Below, piece by piece: positions 15,577-24,742 of a stretch of 59,593 nt of DNA (positions are counted from its first letter, which is position 1; every line of letters begins with the position of its first letter). A model generated the notes under the pieces. That model had not been told where the DNA came from and did no database searches. It worked only from the letters and a program-made list of their open reading frames with translations. The position numbers were made by a program, and so were the translations under genes. Source of the DNA: an uncultured Bacteroidales bacterium (GTDB lineage Bacteria > Bacteroidota > Bacteroidia > Bacteroidales > UBA4417); NCBI GenBank assembly GCA_903913645.1, contig CAIWMA010000572.1, forward strand, positions 1 to 59,593, written 5' to 3'.

Positions 15577-17355
15577 ATGAAATTAATTCTTGTCCTTTCT
15601 GGCTTCTTCCTGATGCTTCAACTTTCAGCCCAGGATACAGCATTTCAAACCTATTATGAAAAATCACATTATCTGGCTACTCCCCGCTACGCCGAAACTA
15701 TTGAATTTTGTAAAAAACTGGACAAAGCTTCACCCATTTTAAAATATACAACTTTCGGTAAAAGTCCGCAAGGGCGGGACCTTCCTTTACTTATTGCCGA
15801 TAAGAATGGTAATTTCACAGCCGAAGCAGTTCGCAAAAGCGGAAATGCTGTCTTGCTCATTGAGGCCTGCATCCATGCAGGAGAATGTGACGGTAAAGAT
15901 GCGGGGCTGATGCTCTTGCGGGATATAGCTATATATAAAAAAAGCTTGCCCCTACTGGATCATGTAACCATTCTTTTTATTCCAATTTTAAATACTGACG
16001 GTCATGAACGTTTTGGACCTTACAACAGGGTCAATCAGAATGGTCCTGAAGAAATGGGATGGCGGACTACTGCTCAGAATCTGAATCTGAACCGCGATTT
16101 CATGAAAGCAGATGCACCTGAAATGCAGGCATGGCATAAGCTATATAACGAATGGCTCCCTGAATTCTTTGTGGATTGCCATGTTACCGACGGAGCAGAC
16201 TTTCAATACACCATGACTTATGCGCTCGAAACAAACGGCTGCATGGAAAAGAACCTGTCGGAATGGACCAGGAATATTTGTGAATCCTACCTTGTAAGTG
16301 AAATGAAGAAATCAGGTTTTCCTGTATTCCCTTATGTAGAGTTTCGCAACTGGCATGACCCGCGCAGCGGGCTTACCCAGACAGTAGCGCCACCTATGCT
16401 TTCGCAGGGATATACAGCTGTGCAGAACCGACCAGGCCTGCTTATTGAAACACATATGCTAAAACCTTATAAAGCAAGGGTAACCAGCACTTACACCATG
16501 CTTACGCATACAATTGAAATACTTAATAAAGAGTATAAATCGCTTCAGGCACTTGAAACAAAAGCTGATGAATTCACAGCAAGTGAAAAATTCAGGAAAG
16601 AACCTTTTCCCGTCAGTTTTTCAGAATCGTATGCCGACAGCACTCAGATTGAATTCCTTGGATTCGAATACACCATTGACACCAGCGACCTTACTGGTGG
16701 TTTATGGTTTAAATACAATAACCAGAAGCCAACTGTGTGGCAGCTTACCATGTTCCCAAATTGCAAAGCAGATAAGTATGTGACCTTGCCAGAGGCATAC
16801 CTAATCCCTCCGCAATGCATTTCAGTTATTGAAGGGCTGCAATTGCATGGGGTAAAAATGACAAAGCTGAATCATGAAGTTACATGCTCTGTGAAATCAA
16901 GCCGGTTCGGAAAAATGCGCTGGCAGCAGAAACCTTTTGAAGGACATCACAAACTTACCTATGAGCTTGCTGATTCAATTGAACAGCGTACTTTCCCTGC
17001 CGGGACTATGCTTGTGGAAATGAACCAGCGCACTGCAAGAGTAATTGCTCATTTGTTGGAACCTGCTTCGCCCGATTCATATGCATCCTGGGGATTTTTT
17101 GATGCGTACTTGGAACAAAAAGAATATTCTGAGTCGTATGTAATGGAAACCCTGGCGCGCGAAATGATTCAGAAAAACCCTTCATTAAAAGCTGAGTTTG
17201 ACCAGAAAAAAGCCGCTGATAAAAATTTTGATGCCGATCCGGATGCTATGTTAAATTGGTTTTATAGTAAATCACCTTATTGGGATAGCCGATTGAACCT
17301 GTATCCTGTTGGAAGAATTGTAAACAGAAGCGAAATTGATAAGATAAAGCAATAA
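15577..17355 (+). CDS. Exported M14 family zinc carboxypeptidase
   Basis: 592 residues with a signal peptide (~1-19, ending LSAQ). The M14 metal site is seen as IHAGECDGKD (H-x2-E, ~residues 96-99) and VDCHVTDG (third ligand His, ~209). Substrate-binding NLNRDFMKADAPEM lies between them. LLIETHML (~290) carries the catalytic glutamate. The catalytic domain spans ~20-320. The remaining ~270 residues form C-terminal beta-rich domain(s) without recognisable sorting signal. The enzyme should act in the periplasm, or on the cell surface, on C-terminal residues of peptides. It is flanked by its own promoter and by the convergent ogt gene. Confidence 0.87.
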   Translation: MKLILVLSGFFLMLQLSAQDTAFQTYYEKSHYLATPRYAETIEFCKKLDKASPILKYTTFGKSPQGRDLPLLIADKNGNFTAEAVRKSGNAVLLIEACIHAGECDGKDAGLMLLRDIAIYKKSLPLLDHVTILFIPILNTDGHERFGPYNRVNQNGPEEMGWRTTAQNLNLNRDFMKADAPEMQAWHKLYNEWLPEFFVDCHVTDGADFQYTMTYALETNGCMEKNLSEWTRNICESYLVSEMKKSGFPVFPYVEFRNWHDPRSGLTQTVAPPMLSQGYTAVQNRPGLLIETHMLKPYKARVTSTYTMLTHTIEILNKEYKSLQALETKADEFTASEKFRKEPFPVSFSESYADSTQIEFLGFEYTIDTSDLTGGLWFKYNNQKPTVWQLTMFPNCKADKYVTLPEAYLIPPQCISVIEGLQLHGVKMTKLNHEVTCSVKSSRFGKMRWQQKPFEGHHKLTYELADSIEQRTFPAGTMLVEMNQRTARVIAHLLEPASPDSYASWGFFDAYLEQKEYSESYVMETLAREMIQKNPSLKAEFDQKKAADKNFDADPDAMLNWFYSKSPYWDSRLNLYPVGRIVNRSEIDKIKQ

Positions 17356-17384
17356 GTCAGGAATTCGCTATACATTTTGTTTAG

Positions 17385-17879
17385 CTACACATTTTCAAAA
17401 CCTGCAAACAATCCCGGCATGGTATCGCCCATTTCGTGTATCAAAAGGATTTCCTTACGCCACAAACCTCCACCATACCCGGTAAGCTTACCATTGCTGC
17501 CAATAACCCGGTGGCAGGGAACGACAATGTTGATTTTATTTTTCCCGTTCGCGTTACCAACTGCACGGGTGTTTGCTTCACTACCGGTCATGCGTGCAAG
17601 TTCAAGGTAACTAATGGTTTTACCAAAAGGAATCTGCTGAAGTTTTTCCCATACTTTCAGTCGGAATTCCGTTCCTTCAGGATCGAGTTTTAAATCAAAC
17701 TCCTTCCGATTACCTTCGAAATATTCATTCAATTGCTTTACACATTCTTGAAGGCATAAAGGAACCTGAGTTTGCTCGCTTGCATTATCCATAAATAGAA
17801 TTGAACGTATACCAGCCTCACTACCAGATATTTCGAGAATTCCAACCGGAGATTGAATGCGTGCTGATTCTAAATTCAT
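17385..17879 (-). CDS. ogt: Methylated-DNA--[protein]-cysteine S-methyltransferase
   Basis: 164 residues from the ATG at 17877-17879 (MNLESARIQSPVG); the TTG at 17909 is less likely. The active-site motif VVPCHRVIGSNG is intact, with the acceptor cysteine at ~131. The conserved RAVGNANGKN and GKTISYLELAR (helix-turn-helix) elements are present. The N-terminal domain is short, as in Ogt rather than Ada. The protein moves alkyl groups from O6-alkylguanine in DNA to its own cysteine, a one-time suicide repair reaction. There is no Ada-type regulatory domain. It converges on the M14 gene and follows the phosphoesterase gene on the same strand by 56 bp, possibly in one transcript. Confidence 0.92.
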   Translation of the reverse strand: MNLESARIQSPVGILEISGSEAGIRSILFMDNASEQTQVPLCLQECVKQLNEYFEGNRKEFDLKLDPEGTEFRLKVWEKLQQIPFGKTISYLELARMTGSEANTRAVGNANGKNKINIVVPCHRVIGSNGKLTGYGGGLWRKEILLIHEMGDTMPGLFAGFENV

Positions 17880-17935
17880 GATAAAACCAATTAGCTTCTT
17901 ATTGTGCAAATTAAACTGTTAACGTTATTTATTTA

Positions 17936-19090
17936 TTAGTTAAATGTGATATAAATATCAAGAATTTCGGGTCTGTTGCCTGTGCGCACCGGTGGTCCCC
18001 AGCCACCATAACCACTTGAAACATAAAAGTGAGTATTTCCCTTCATTTTATGACCCCAGCTTAATTCATAAATGGCATCGGTAATATAGCCAAAAGGCCA
18101 CAACTGCCCGTGATGAGTGTGTCCTGATAATTGAAAATCGACACCGGCATCAGCAACCTGCTGAAGGTTAAAAGGCTGGTGATCCATCATGATCACCGGA
18201 AGTGAGAGGTCTACGCCTTCGAGTACTTTATCGAGCCCTTTACGTTCTTTTCTGCTGAATCGTTTCGAATCGCGGTCGTTACGACCTGCCAGGTAAAAAC
18301 TATTATTTATCATGATTGAAGTATCCCTAAGCATATGAATACCATGATCATTAAGATATTTTACAGCCGAATCAGCCCCTCCAATGTATTCATGATTACC
18401 GGTAATGGCAAAAACGCCCAAGGGTGCTTTTAGTTTCACTAATGATCTTCCAAGGTCGTTGTGAATAACCGGCGCCAGATCTTCATCCACAATATCTCCT
18501 GCAAGTAATATCATATCAGCATTGCATTCATTGAGCATACGAACAAGTTTTGCTGTTCGTCGCGGCCCAACAAGCGTTCCCATATGAATATCCGATGCGG
18601 CAGCAATATGCAGCGTTTTCATTTGACCGGCCTTTTTATTGATATGAATATCAATTCGTTTAACACGGGGATTAAGTGCATTTATATGTCCTGCCAGAAC
18701 AATAATACCTGTAATGCCAGCAACGGCAATGAAAATGTATTTTTTGATCTCGGCATAATTGGCGACCATAAAAGCTGGCTTGGGCAGTATAAAGAGAATG
18801 AATCTCAATATGTCTATAACAAGTACAGCCATCAAAAGGTAAATCATGAATGCCAGCCAGAATGATCCGACAAAAGTAAAAAAGCTGCTGACAGGCGAAA
18901 TCCATGCGCGTTCCATGAACCGGCCGATTACATAGGATGCGCTCACGAAAAGAAAAATCCATGGATACCAGTTTTTAAAAATCGTCCCTTGCGGTAACGC
19001 CTGCATTCCCCTGATATAAATGTAAAAATTGATGCCGCCGTAGAACAGCAGAACAATACTGAAAAAGACAAGAAATTGATAGGACTTCAT
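17936..19090 (-). CDS. Membrane-anchored metallophosphoesterase (YkoQ/YaeI-like)
   Basis: 384 residues. Three or four hydrophobic segments occupy ~1-135 (MKSYQFLVFFSIVLLFYGGI, then further ones). The C-terminal domain (~150-384) is a calcineurin-like phosphoesterase: AASDIHMG, LLAGDIVDE, ITGNHEYIGG, MMDHQPF and LSGHTHHGQLWP supply all two-metal ligands. Orientation suggests the catalytic domain follows the last helix. Related enzymes act on lipid-linked phosphates or on UDP-sugar lipids near the membrane; the substrate here is unknown. It ends in TFN without a tag. It is followed by ogt and starts 229 bp from the divergent T9SS gene. Confidence 0.82.
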   Translation of the reverse strand: MKSYQFLVFFSIVLLFYGGINFYIYIRGMQALPQGTIFKNWYPWIFLFVSASYVIGRFMERAWISPVSSFFTFVGSFWLAFMIYLLMAVLVIDILRFILFILPKPAFMVANYAEIKKYIFIAVAGITGIIVLAGHINALNPRVKRIDIHINKKAGQMKTLHIAAASDIHMGTLVGPRRTAKLVRMLNECNADMILLAGDIVDEDLAPVIHNDLGRSLVKLKAPLGVFAITGNHEYIGGADSAVKYLNDHGIHMLRDTSIMINNSFYLAGRNDRDSKRFSRKERKGLDKVLEGVDLSLPVIMMDHQPFNLQQVADAGVDFQLSGHTHHGQLWPFGYITDAIYELSWGHKMKGNTHFYVSSGYGGWGPPVRTGNRPEILDIYITFN

Positions 19091-19208
19091 AACTTAAAGA
19101 CACATTTAAACCACTAAATATGGCACAAATTAACGTTAAAAATTGCTAATAATAGATAACTCCACACACCTATATTTGTTCAACCCATTTTAATTGCTCC
19201 GGAATTTG

Positions 19209-19216
19209 TAAATTTG
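19209..19216 (+). promoter_or_regulatory. -7 box (TAAATTTG) ahead of the T9SS cargo gene
   Basis: An exact TAnnTTTG match, 104 bp before the start at 19321, giving a ~100-nt leader. A second match, TATATTTG, is at 19171-19178. Confidence 0.4.
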
Positions 19217-19320
19217 CACTTTTCAAACAAGCCAGCTTACTTTGAATAAACTACAATTTGTTGTATTACAATACTATAAAAGGTATTTCAAAGATTCATG
19301 GTTTTTATTTTAATTGAACG

Positions 19321-20499
19321 ATGAGAAAATTTTCTATTGTAATCCTATTCATCCTGGCAAGCACAGTGGCCGCAAAAGCCCAACAGGTTATTTACCACCA
19401 GACATTTGAAGACACTGCTCACCTTTTTCAGGATTATGTATTGGCAAATATTGACAAAGCTGATCCAATAGGCACAGAATGGGATACATTGCGAAGCGTT
19501 CCCTGGTTTGTAAACACTGCCGGCGATGCCGGAAATCATGCTGCAATAGCTACTTCAAATTATCTTGGTGATACCGTTGCCAACGATTGGTTTGTTACTC
19601 CTGCCATCCGTATAGGGGCAGCTTCGTCATTATCATGGAAAAACCAAGAATTAACCAGCGGAAAAACTGATACATATCAGGTTTATATTTCTACAACAGA
19701 GCAGTCTGTGGCGGGTTGCCTCTTCAACGGAACCGCCGCGAACTACAGCTCTTCTAATTCAAATGCATTTACAACAAATACACTCGATCTGGCCAATGCA
19801 GGTTATGCCGACCAGGTAATTTTTGTAGGATTCAGACTTAATACAAAATCAGGGGGCGATAAGATTGCGATAGATGACATTACCGTTACAGAAAGTTCCA
19901 CTCAGTTTGTAAGCCTGAAATTTGAAGTCAATATGTCGCGCTATATTGCAGACAGCCATTTTAACCCCAAGACAGATAAAGTGGATATAGCTGGTACATT
20001 TAATAGTTTTGACGGCAAAAAGAACATTCTATCCATTGTACCCGGATCCGATTCTGCTATATATGCAACTACAATTTCAGGGTTTCTGGATGGCGACAAA
20101 CTTGAATTCAAATTTCGAATAAACAGTTCATGGAATGATACATCAGTTGAATTTCCTTACGGGCAGCCAAACAGGGTATGGACCATTGAACATAATCAAT
20201 ACACTTACAACTGCTATTATAATAACATTAGCGGTTCGTTCGGCATCCCCGAAACCAAATTGATGGACCAGGTAACTGTTTTTCCGAATCCTGCACAAAG
20301 CATGGTGTGGGTCGGAATTCCTAAAAGCATAATGAAGGTAAGTTTGATAAATCTTACCGGGCAAAAAATATTTGAACGGGAAACGCTGTCGGGGAATATT
20401 GTTAACCTCGACCTGAGTTCAAAGTCGAAAGGAACTTATATCTTGTTGTTTTACACCAACCAGGGTTTTGCAGGAAGTAAAAAACTGATTAAGAATTAA
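19321..20499 (+). CDS. T9SS-secreted protein with choice-of-anchor J-like domain and type A sorting domain
   Basis: 392 residues. Signal peptide 1-20 (ends AKAQQ). Residues ~22-195 resemble the jelly-roll choice-of-anchor J/cleaved-adhesin domain (HQTFEDTAHLF near the start, DWFVTPAIRIGAASSLSW, KIAIDDITVTE). Residues ~200-305 are a second beta-domain (KFEVNMSRYI, then IAGTFNSFDG and FKFRINSSW), which looks like a carbohydrate-binding/CBM20-type fold. The last ~75 residues form a type A T9SS sorting domain: VFPNPA, then VSLINLTGQKI and KGTYILLFYT, ending KKLIKN. The protein should be exported by Sec, moved across the outer membrane by T9SS, and either anchored or released. No enzymatic site is visible. 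It is probably monocistronic. Confidence 0.83.
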   Translation: MRKFSIVILFILASTVAAKAQQVIYHQTFEDTAHLFQDYVLANIDKADPIGTEWDTLRSVPWFVNTAGDAGNHAAIATSNYLGDTVANDWFVTPAIRIGAASSLSWKNQELTSGKTDTYQVYISTTEQSVAGCLFNGTAANYSSSNSNAFTTNTLDLANAGYADQVIFVGFRLNTKSGGDKIAIDDITVTESSTQFVSLKFEVNMSRYIADSHFNPKTDKVDIAGTFNSFDGKKNILSIVPGSDSAIYATTISGFLDGDKLEFKFRINSSWNDTSVEFPYGQPNRVWTIEHNQYTYNCYYNNISGSFGIPETKLMDQVTVFPNPAQSMVWVGIPKSIMKVSLINLTGQKIFERETLSGNIVNLDLSSKSKGTYILLFYTNQGFAGSKKLIKN

Positions 20500-20632
20500 T
20501 TAACTCTTCAAACAGTGATACAGAAAAAACATCAGGCAGAAAAATATTTTACCTGACGCTATCTCTTTTTTCATTTAGCCTGTTTAATACCAAAGTGCTT
20601 AAATCAATCAATTTAAAATCGACACTTATCTC

Positions 20633-22534
20633 ATGAGTGAACAAATAAAACATGAATGTGGTATTGCCTTTATCAGGTTGCTAAAACCCCTGGAGTATTA
20701 TTACACGCGTTATGGCACCACGCTCTATGGAATTAACAAATTGCACCTGCTCATGGAAAAGCAACACAACCGTGGTCAGGACGGAGCAGGTGTTGCAAGC
20801 ATAAAACTCAACGTAGTTCCCGGAAACAGGTATATCGACAGGGTGAGGTCGAACGCAGCAGGGCCTATTGATGACATTTTCAAGCAGATATATAAACCTT
20901 TTCAGGAAATTTTAAATAAAACTCCGGAAAAATTAAATGACTCAGAATGGCTAAAGAAAAGTATTCCTTTTTATGGAGAGTTATTTATTGGCCACCTCAG
21001 GTATGGCACTTTCGGGAAGAATAATATTGAAAACCTTCATCCCGTAGTTCGTTACAACAACTGGATGACGCGGAACCTGGTATTAGCCGGGAATTTTAAC
21101 ATGACCAATGTTGATGAACTTTTCCAACGGCTTGTTGGATTTGGTCAGTACCCGGTGGAAACATCCGATACTGTAACAATCCTTGAAAAGATAGGCCATT
21201 TCCTCGACGATGCCAACGAAGATCTATACCGTAAATTCAAAAAAGAAGGATTTACCAAGCAGCAAAGTACCGAGCTCATTGCTAAAAACCTTGATATTAA
21301 AGATTTGCTTTCAGAATCATCTGAACATTGGGATGGCGGTTATGCCATTGCAGGGATGTTTGGACACGGTGATGCTTTTATTTTACGCGATCCGAATGGA
21401 ATAAGGCCTGCATACTGGTATAAGGACGATGAAATTGTAGTAGCAGCTTCGGAGCGGCCGGTGATACAAACTACCATGAATGTTTTGTCTGAAGATGTTC
21501 ATGAAGTGAAACCTGGTCATGCACTTATTGTTCGCCGCGATGGCTCTGTGGAGGAAGCCCAGATCAAAAAACCCGGTCCAAGGCGCTCTTGTTCGTTCGA
21601 AAGGATATATTTCAGCCGGGGCACAGATAAAGATATTTACAATGAGCGCAAGCGATTAGGAATCGTTCTGACGAAAAACATACTTTCCGAAGTTGGCCAC
21701 GACCTGGAGAATACTGTTTTTAGTTACATTCCGAATACAGCCGGATCGGCTTTTTACGGCATGGTGGAAGAACTGAACAATGTCTGCGACCTGATAAAAT
21801 CCGATAAAATCCTGAAAGCCGGACCTTCCATCACCCGCGAAAAACTGCAGGAAATATTCAAATTAAAACCCAGGGTTGAGAAAGTAGCTGTTAAGGACAT
21901 CAAACTCCGCACGTTTATAACACAGGACTCCAAACGCAACGACCTTGTAGCACACGTATATGATGTAACCTATGGTACGGTTCGCCGTGGCACCGATAAC
22001 CTTGTTGTGCTGGACGATTCAATTGTACGCGGCACAACATTGAAGCAGAGCATTATACGAATACTTGACAGGCTGGGTCCAAAGAAAATCGTTGTAGCTT
22101 CATCAGCACCTCAAATCCGTTACCCGGATTGTTATGGAATTGATATGGCTAAGATCACTGATTTTATCGCTTTTAATGCCACTATCGAATTACTGAAAGA
22201 TACCCATCAAAGTGATATCCTCAATGAAGTTTACCGTAAATGCAAGGCGCAGGAAAAACTTCCCAAGGAGCAGGTAGTAAACTACGTAAAGGAAATTTAT
22301 GATTTGTTCACTACGCAACAGATTTCGGCAAAAATAGCCCAATTAGTTACGCCTCCTGGTTGTAAAGCCGAAATTGCCGTCGTATATCAGTCTGTCGAGG
22401 ATTTACACCATGCAATTCCAAACCATACCGGCGACTGGTATTTTACAGGAAATTACCCAACTCCAGGCGGAAATAAAGTGGTGAATAAATCCTTTATTAA
22501 TTTTATCGAAGGAAAAAACGAACGGGCTTATTGA
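20633..22534 (+). CDS. purF: Amidophosphoribosyltransferase-type enzyme (PurF family, long Bacteroidota form)
   Basis: 633 residues. An N-terminal Ntn glutaminase domain begins after a short propeptide, MSEQIKHE, that leaves Cys9 as the N-terminal nucleophile (CGIAFIRL). HNRGQDGAGVA and GHLRYGTFG are the glutamine-site motifs. The C-terminal phosphoribosyltransferase domain shows the PRPP loop VVLDDSIVRGTTLKQSI (~460-476). The family makes 5-phosphoribosylamine from PRPP and glutamine, the first step of purine synthesis. At 633 residues it is ~130 longer than E. coli PurF, with inserts at ~75-110 and at the C-terminus. This long form exists alongside a standard PurF in many Bacteroidota, so it may be a paralogue. 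A repeat tract follows the stop. Confidence 0.85.
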   Translation: MSEQIKHECGIAFIRLLKPLEYYYTRYGTTLYGINKLHLLMEKQHNRGQDGAGVASIKLNVVPGNRYIDRVRSNAAGPIDDIFKQIYKPFQEILNKTPEKLNDSEWLKKSIPFYGELFIGHLRYGTFGKNNIENLHPVVRYNNWMTRNLVLAGNFNMTNVDELFQRLVGFGQYPVETSDTVTILEKIGHFLDDANEDLYRKFKKEGFTKQQSTELIAKNLDIKDLLSESSEHWDGGYAIAGMFGHGDAFILRDPNGIRPAYWYKDDEIVVAASERPVIQTTMNVLSEDVHEVKPGHALIVRRDGSVEEAQIKKPGPRRSCSFERIYFSRGTDKDIYNERKRLGIVLTKNILSEVGHDLENTVFSYIPNTAGSAFYGMVEELNNVCDLIKSDKILKAGPSITREKLQEIFKLKPRVEKVAVKDIKLRTFITQDSKRNDLVAHVYDVTYGTVRRGTDNLVVLDDSIVRGTTLKQSIIRILDRLGPKKIVVASSAPQIRYPDCYGIDMAKITDFIAFNATIELLKDTHQSDILNEVYRKCKAQEKLPKEQVVNYVKEIYDLFTTQQISAKIAQLVTPPGCKAEIAVVYQSVEDLHHAIPNHTGDWYFTGNYPTPGGNKVVNKSFINFIEGKNERAY

Positions 22535-22543
22535 GATGTGGTG

Positions 22544-22620
22544 TGGTTGAGTACTTGAGACTGGTTGACTAAGAGAATGAGAGACTGAGAGCCCTAGAGA
22601 CTAAGGGACTGAGAGAATGT
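22544..22620. repeat. Degenerate tandem repeat, GAGACTGAGAG-type
   Basis: About seven imperfect units of the form GAGACTRAG/GAGAATGAG begin 10 bp after the purF stop. No reading frame of note is present. Confidence 0.7.
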
Positions 22621-22695
22621 ATATTGGGTGAGTAGAAATAGAGGGGGATTTTACGCTTATTTAGTGAATTCCAAACATCAAAATCATTATAAATA

Positions 22696-23673
22696 ATGCT
22701 GCATACCGCTGAAAAGGTTTTTGATCTGATGAATCTTCATGGAAGCAGGTTGCAGCCTTTTCTTTTTGGAATTGATTTTGAAGTAAAGCAAGGATTTTTT
22801 TTAGATCCAGCCAATGCCAGCGCTTCAGGCATATATTTCAACATCAATGGAATTGGTAATACCATTCCACCCGGAATTGAAACTTCTGTTGTAAATCTGG
22901 TTAAGAATCCTGTTGATCAGAGTAAGTATAACAGTGCATTTGAAATTGTTTACAGAAACCTTGTTGAAGGGAATTCATACCTTACAAATCTCACGTTTCC
23001 AACTGCCATTGATTTAAATATTGCATTGCCCGAAATTTTTTCCAGGAGTAAAGCACGTTATCGTTTGTTATTTAAGGATGAGTTTGTTGTTTTTTCGCCG
23101 GAGAAATTTGTTCAGATCGAAAACGGAACCATTAGCTCATTCCCAATGAAAGGAACCATTGACGCATCGCTTCCGGATGCTGAAAACCAAATACTTTCCG
23201 ATCCGAAAGAAACTGCCGAACATAACACAATCATCGACCTGATAAGGAATGATCTAAGTATGGTTGCATCGGAAGTAAAAGTGAATCATTTCAGGTATAT
23301 TGAGAAAATTGAAACACACGAAAAAACGCTGTTACAGGTTAGTTCTAAAATTTCAGGAAAGCTCTCAAAAAACTACAATTCTGAACTTGGGACCATATTT
23401 CGAAAACTCTTACCGGCAGGTTCCATTTCAGGAGCGCCAAAGAAAAAAACGCTCCAGATAATCCATGAAGCAGAAACATATTCTAGGGGATTTTATACCG
23501 GCGTTTTTGGGTATTTTGACGGATCAAAACTCGATTCCGGAGTAATGATACGGTTTATTAAAAAAGAGAACGGCAGGCTTATTTTCTGCAGTGGTGGCGG
23601 CATAACCGCAAACAGCAATCCGCTAACCGAATACAATGAATTAATAGATAAAGTCTATGTCCCTATTATTTGA
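22696..23673 (+). CDS. pabB: Aminodeoxychorismate synthase component I
   Basis: 325 residues, the short PabB form lacking most of the N-terminal Trp-binding part. Chorismate-binding motifs: MKGTID (the PabB lysine region), DLIRNDLSMVA, AGSISGAPKKKT and YTGVFGYFDG. With a glutamine amidotransferase subunit (PabA, not in this window) it aminates chorismate to 4-amino-4-deoxychorismate for folate synthesis. The MKGT lysine separates PabB from anthranilate synthase TrpE, which has Ala there. The last 17 bp overlap the start of pabC, so the two are translationally coupled. The resulting folate feeds the MetH/MetF methyl cycle elsewhere in the window, though no regulatory link is seen. Confidence 0.88.
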   Translation: MLHTAEKVFDLMNLHGSRLQPFLFGIDFEVKQGFFLDPANASASGIYFNINGIGNTIPPGIETSVVNLVKNPVDQSKYNSAFEIVYRNLVEGNSYLTNLTFPTAIDLNIALPEIFSRSKARYRLLFKDEFVVFSPEKFVQIENGTISSFPMKGTIDASLPDAENQILSDPKETAEHNTIIDLIRNDLSMVASEVKVNHFRYIEKIETHEKTLLQVSSKISGKLSKNYNSELGTIFRKLLPAGSISGAPKKKTLQIIHEAETYSRGFYTGVFGYFDGSKLDSGVMIRFIKKENGRLIFCSGGGITANSNPLTEYNELIDKVYVPII

Positions 23674-24256
23674 AACCATCAGACTGCTGGATGGTATCCT
23701 TCAGAACATTGAATACCATAATTTAAGGCTGAATCGTAGCCGGAAATTACTTTATAAATCCACCGATGAAATTGATCTGGAGCAACTAATCCAAATCCCG
23801 TCAACACTCAAAACTGGGCTTTATAAATGCAGGGTCGTGTACAGTAAAGAAGTGAAAAGCATTGATTTTGAACCTTATCTGCCACGCACTATAAAATCTT
23901 TGAGGTTAATTGAAGACAATAAAATTTCATACGATTACAAATATACAAATCGGGGAAGCCTCAACCAATTGCTTACAAAACGCGAACGTTTTGATGAAAT
24001 AGTAATCGTTAAAAACGGCTTTATAACTGATACCAGTTATTCGAATATTTTATTTTTTGATGGGAAGCAATGGATTACACCTTCCACTCCCCTGCTCCCC
24101 GGTACGATGCGCAGTTTTTTGCTGGAAAACAAATTGATAACGGAAGCTGATATTAAAGTGGTAGATCTTAAACAATTTCAAAAAGTCCGACTAATCAATG
24201 CCATGAATCCGTTTGAATCGGGTAAGGATATAAAAATTGAAAAGATTGGTTACTGA
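23657..24256 (+). CDS. pabC: Aminodeoxychorismate lyase (class IV PLP aminotransferase fold)
   Basis: 199 residues, shorter than E. coli PabC (269), because the N-terminal domain is reduced. The Schiff-base lysine candidate lies in YDYKYTNRGSLN (~97). The PLP-phosphate-binding TDTSYSNILFFD and TPLLPGTMRSFLL motifs of class IV aminotransferases follow. It splits aminodeoxychorismate into 4-aminobenzoate and pyruvate. The 17-bp overlap with pabB supports the assignment. Confusion with a branched-chain or D-amino-acid aminotransferase is possible on motif grounds, but the context argues against it. Transcription runs toward the convergent HIT gene with a hairpin between. Confidence 0.85.
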   Translation: MSLLFETIRLLDGILQNIEYHNLRLNRSRKLLYKSTDEIDLEQLIQIPSTLKTGLYKCRVVYSKEVKSIDFEPYLPRTIKSLRLIEDNKISYDYKYTNRGSLNQLLTKRERFDEIVIVKNGFITDTSYSNILFFDGKQWITPSTPLLPGTMRSFLLENKLITEADIKVVDLKQFQKVRLINAMNPFESGKDIKIEKIGY

Positions 24257-24282
24257 TCTCAAAAAGTAAAACTACCAGCAAT

Positions 24283-24312
24283 AAAAAAACCGCCTCTATA
24301 AAAAAGCGGTTT
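24283..24312 (-). terminator. Terminator of the greA-HIT unit (and possibly pabC)
   Basis: AAACCGC and GCGGTTT form a 7-bp stem with a 12-nt loop. In the minus direction seven U follow. On the plus strand the U run is missing, so it mainly serves the minus-strand genes. Confidence 0.75.
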
Positions 24313-24339
24313 CCTAACTATCTATCTAATTTTTCCGAT

Positions 24340-24735
24340 TTATATCAATAAGGCTGCAATTTCGCCGGCAAGTATTTTCATTTCATCCGCCGGAAAAGTT
24401 AGTTTAGCACGGCTAAAATTGATATCGTCCATCGTATTCATTGGCACCAGGTGAATGTGGGCATGCGGCACTTCAAGCCCGATAACTGCTACACCCACTT
24501 TAATGCATGGAACAACCTGCTTAATGGCTATGGCCACTTTCATTGCGAATTGCCAGAGATCTTTGTGCGTCTCTTCGTCCATATCAAACAGATAATCAAT
24601 TTCCTGTTTTGGAATCACAAGCGTATGGCCTTTGGCCAACGGGTTAATATCCAGGAAAGCGAAAAACCTGTCGTCTTCAGCAATTCTATACGATGGAATT
24701 TCGCCGGAAGCTATACGTGCAAATATTCCTGCCAT
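24340..24735 (-). CDS. HIT family nucleotide hydrolase/transferase
   Basis: 131 residues. The histidine triad is seen as VPHAHIHLVPMN (~94-105), in the H-x-H-x-H form, with the N-terminal FARIASGEIPSYRIAEDD and LDINPLAKGHTLVIPKQE typical of HINT-like proteins. The family hydrolyses AMP-linked phosphoramidates such as AMP-lysine or aminoacyl-adenylates. It is cytoplasmic. It lies 7 bp downstream of greA on the same strand, an arrangement that I recall as common in Bacteroidota, and shares the terminator at 24283-24312. The assignment to the family is firm; the natural substrate is not known. Confidence 0.92.
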   Translation of the reverse strand: MAGIFARIASGEIPSYRIAEDDRFFAFLDINPLAKGHTLVIPKQEIDYLFDMDEETHKDLWQFAMKVAIAIKQVVPCIKVGVAVIGLEVPHAHIHLVPMNTMDDINFSRAKLTFPADEMKILAGEIAALLI

Positions 24736-24742
24736 GGTTGTA

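Noticed and set aside
20500-20632. Weak inverted repeat (TCAGG...CCTGA) between the T9SS gene and purF as a terminator
   Set aside because: Only five pairs plus an A/T stretch, and the U run lies ~10 nt after the stem.
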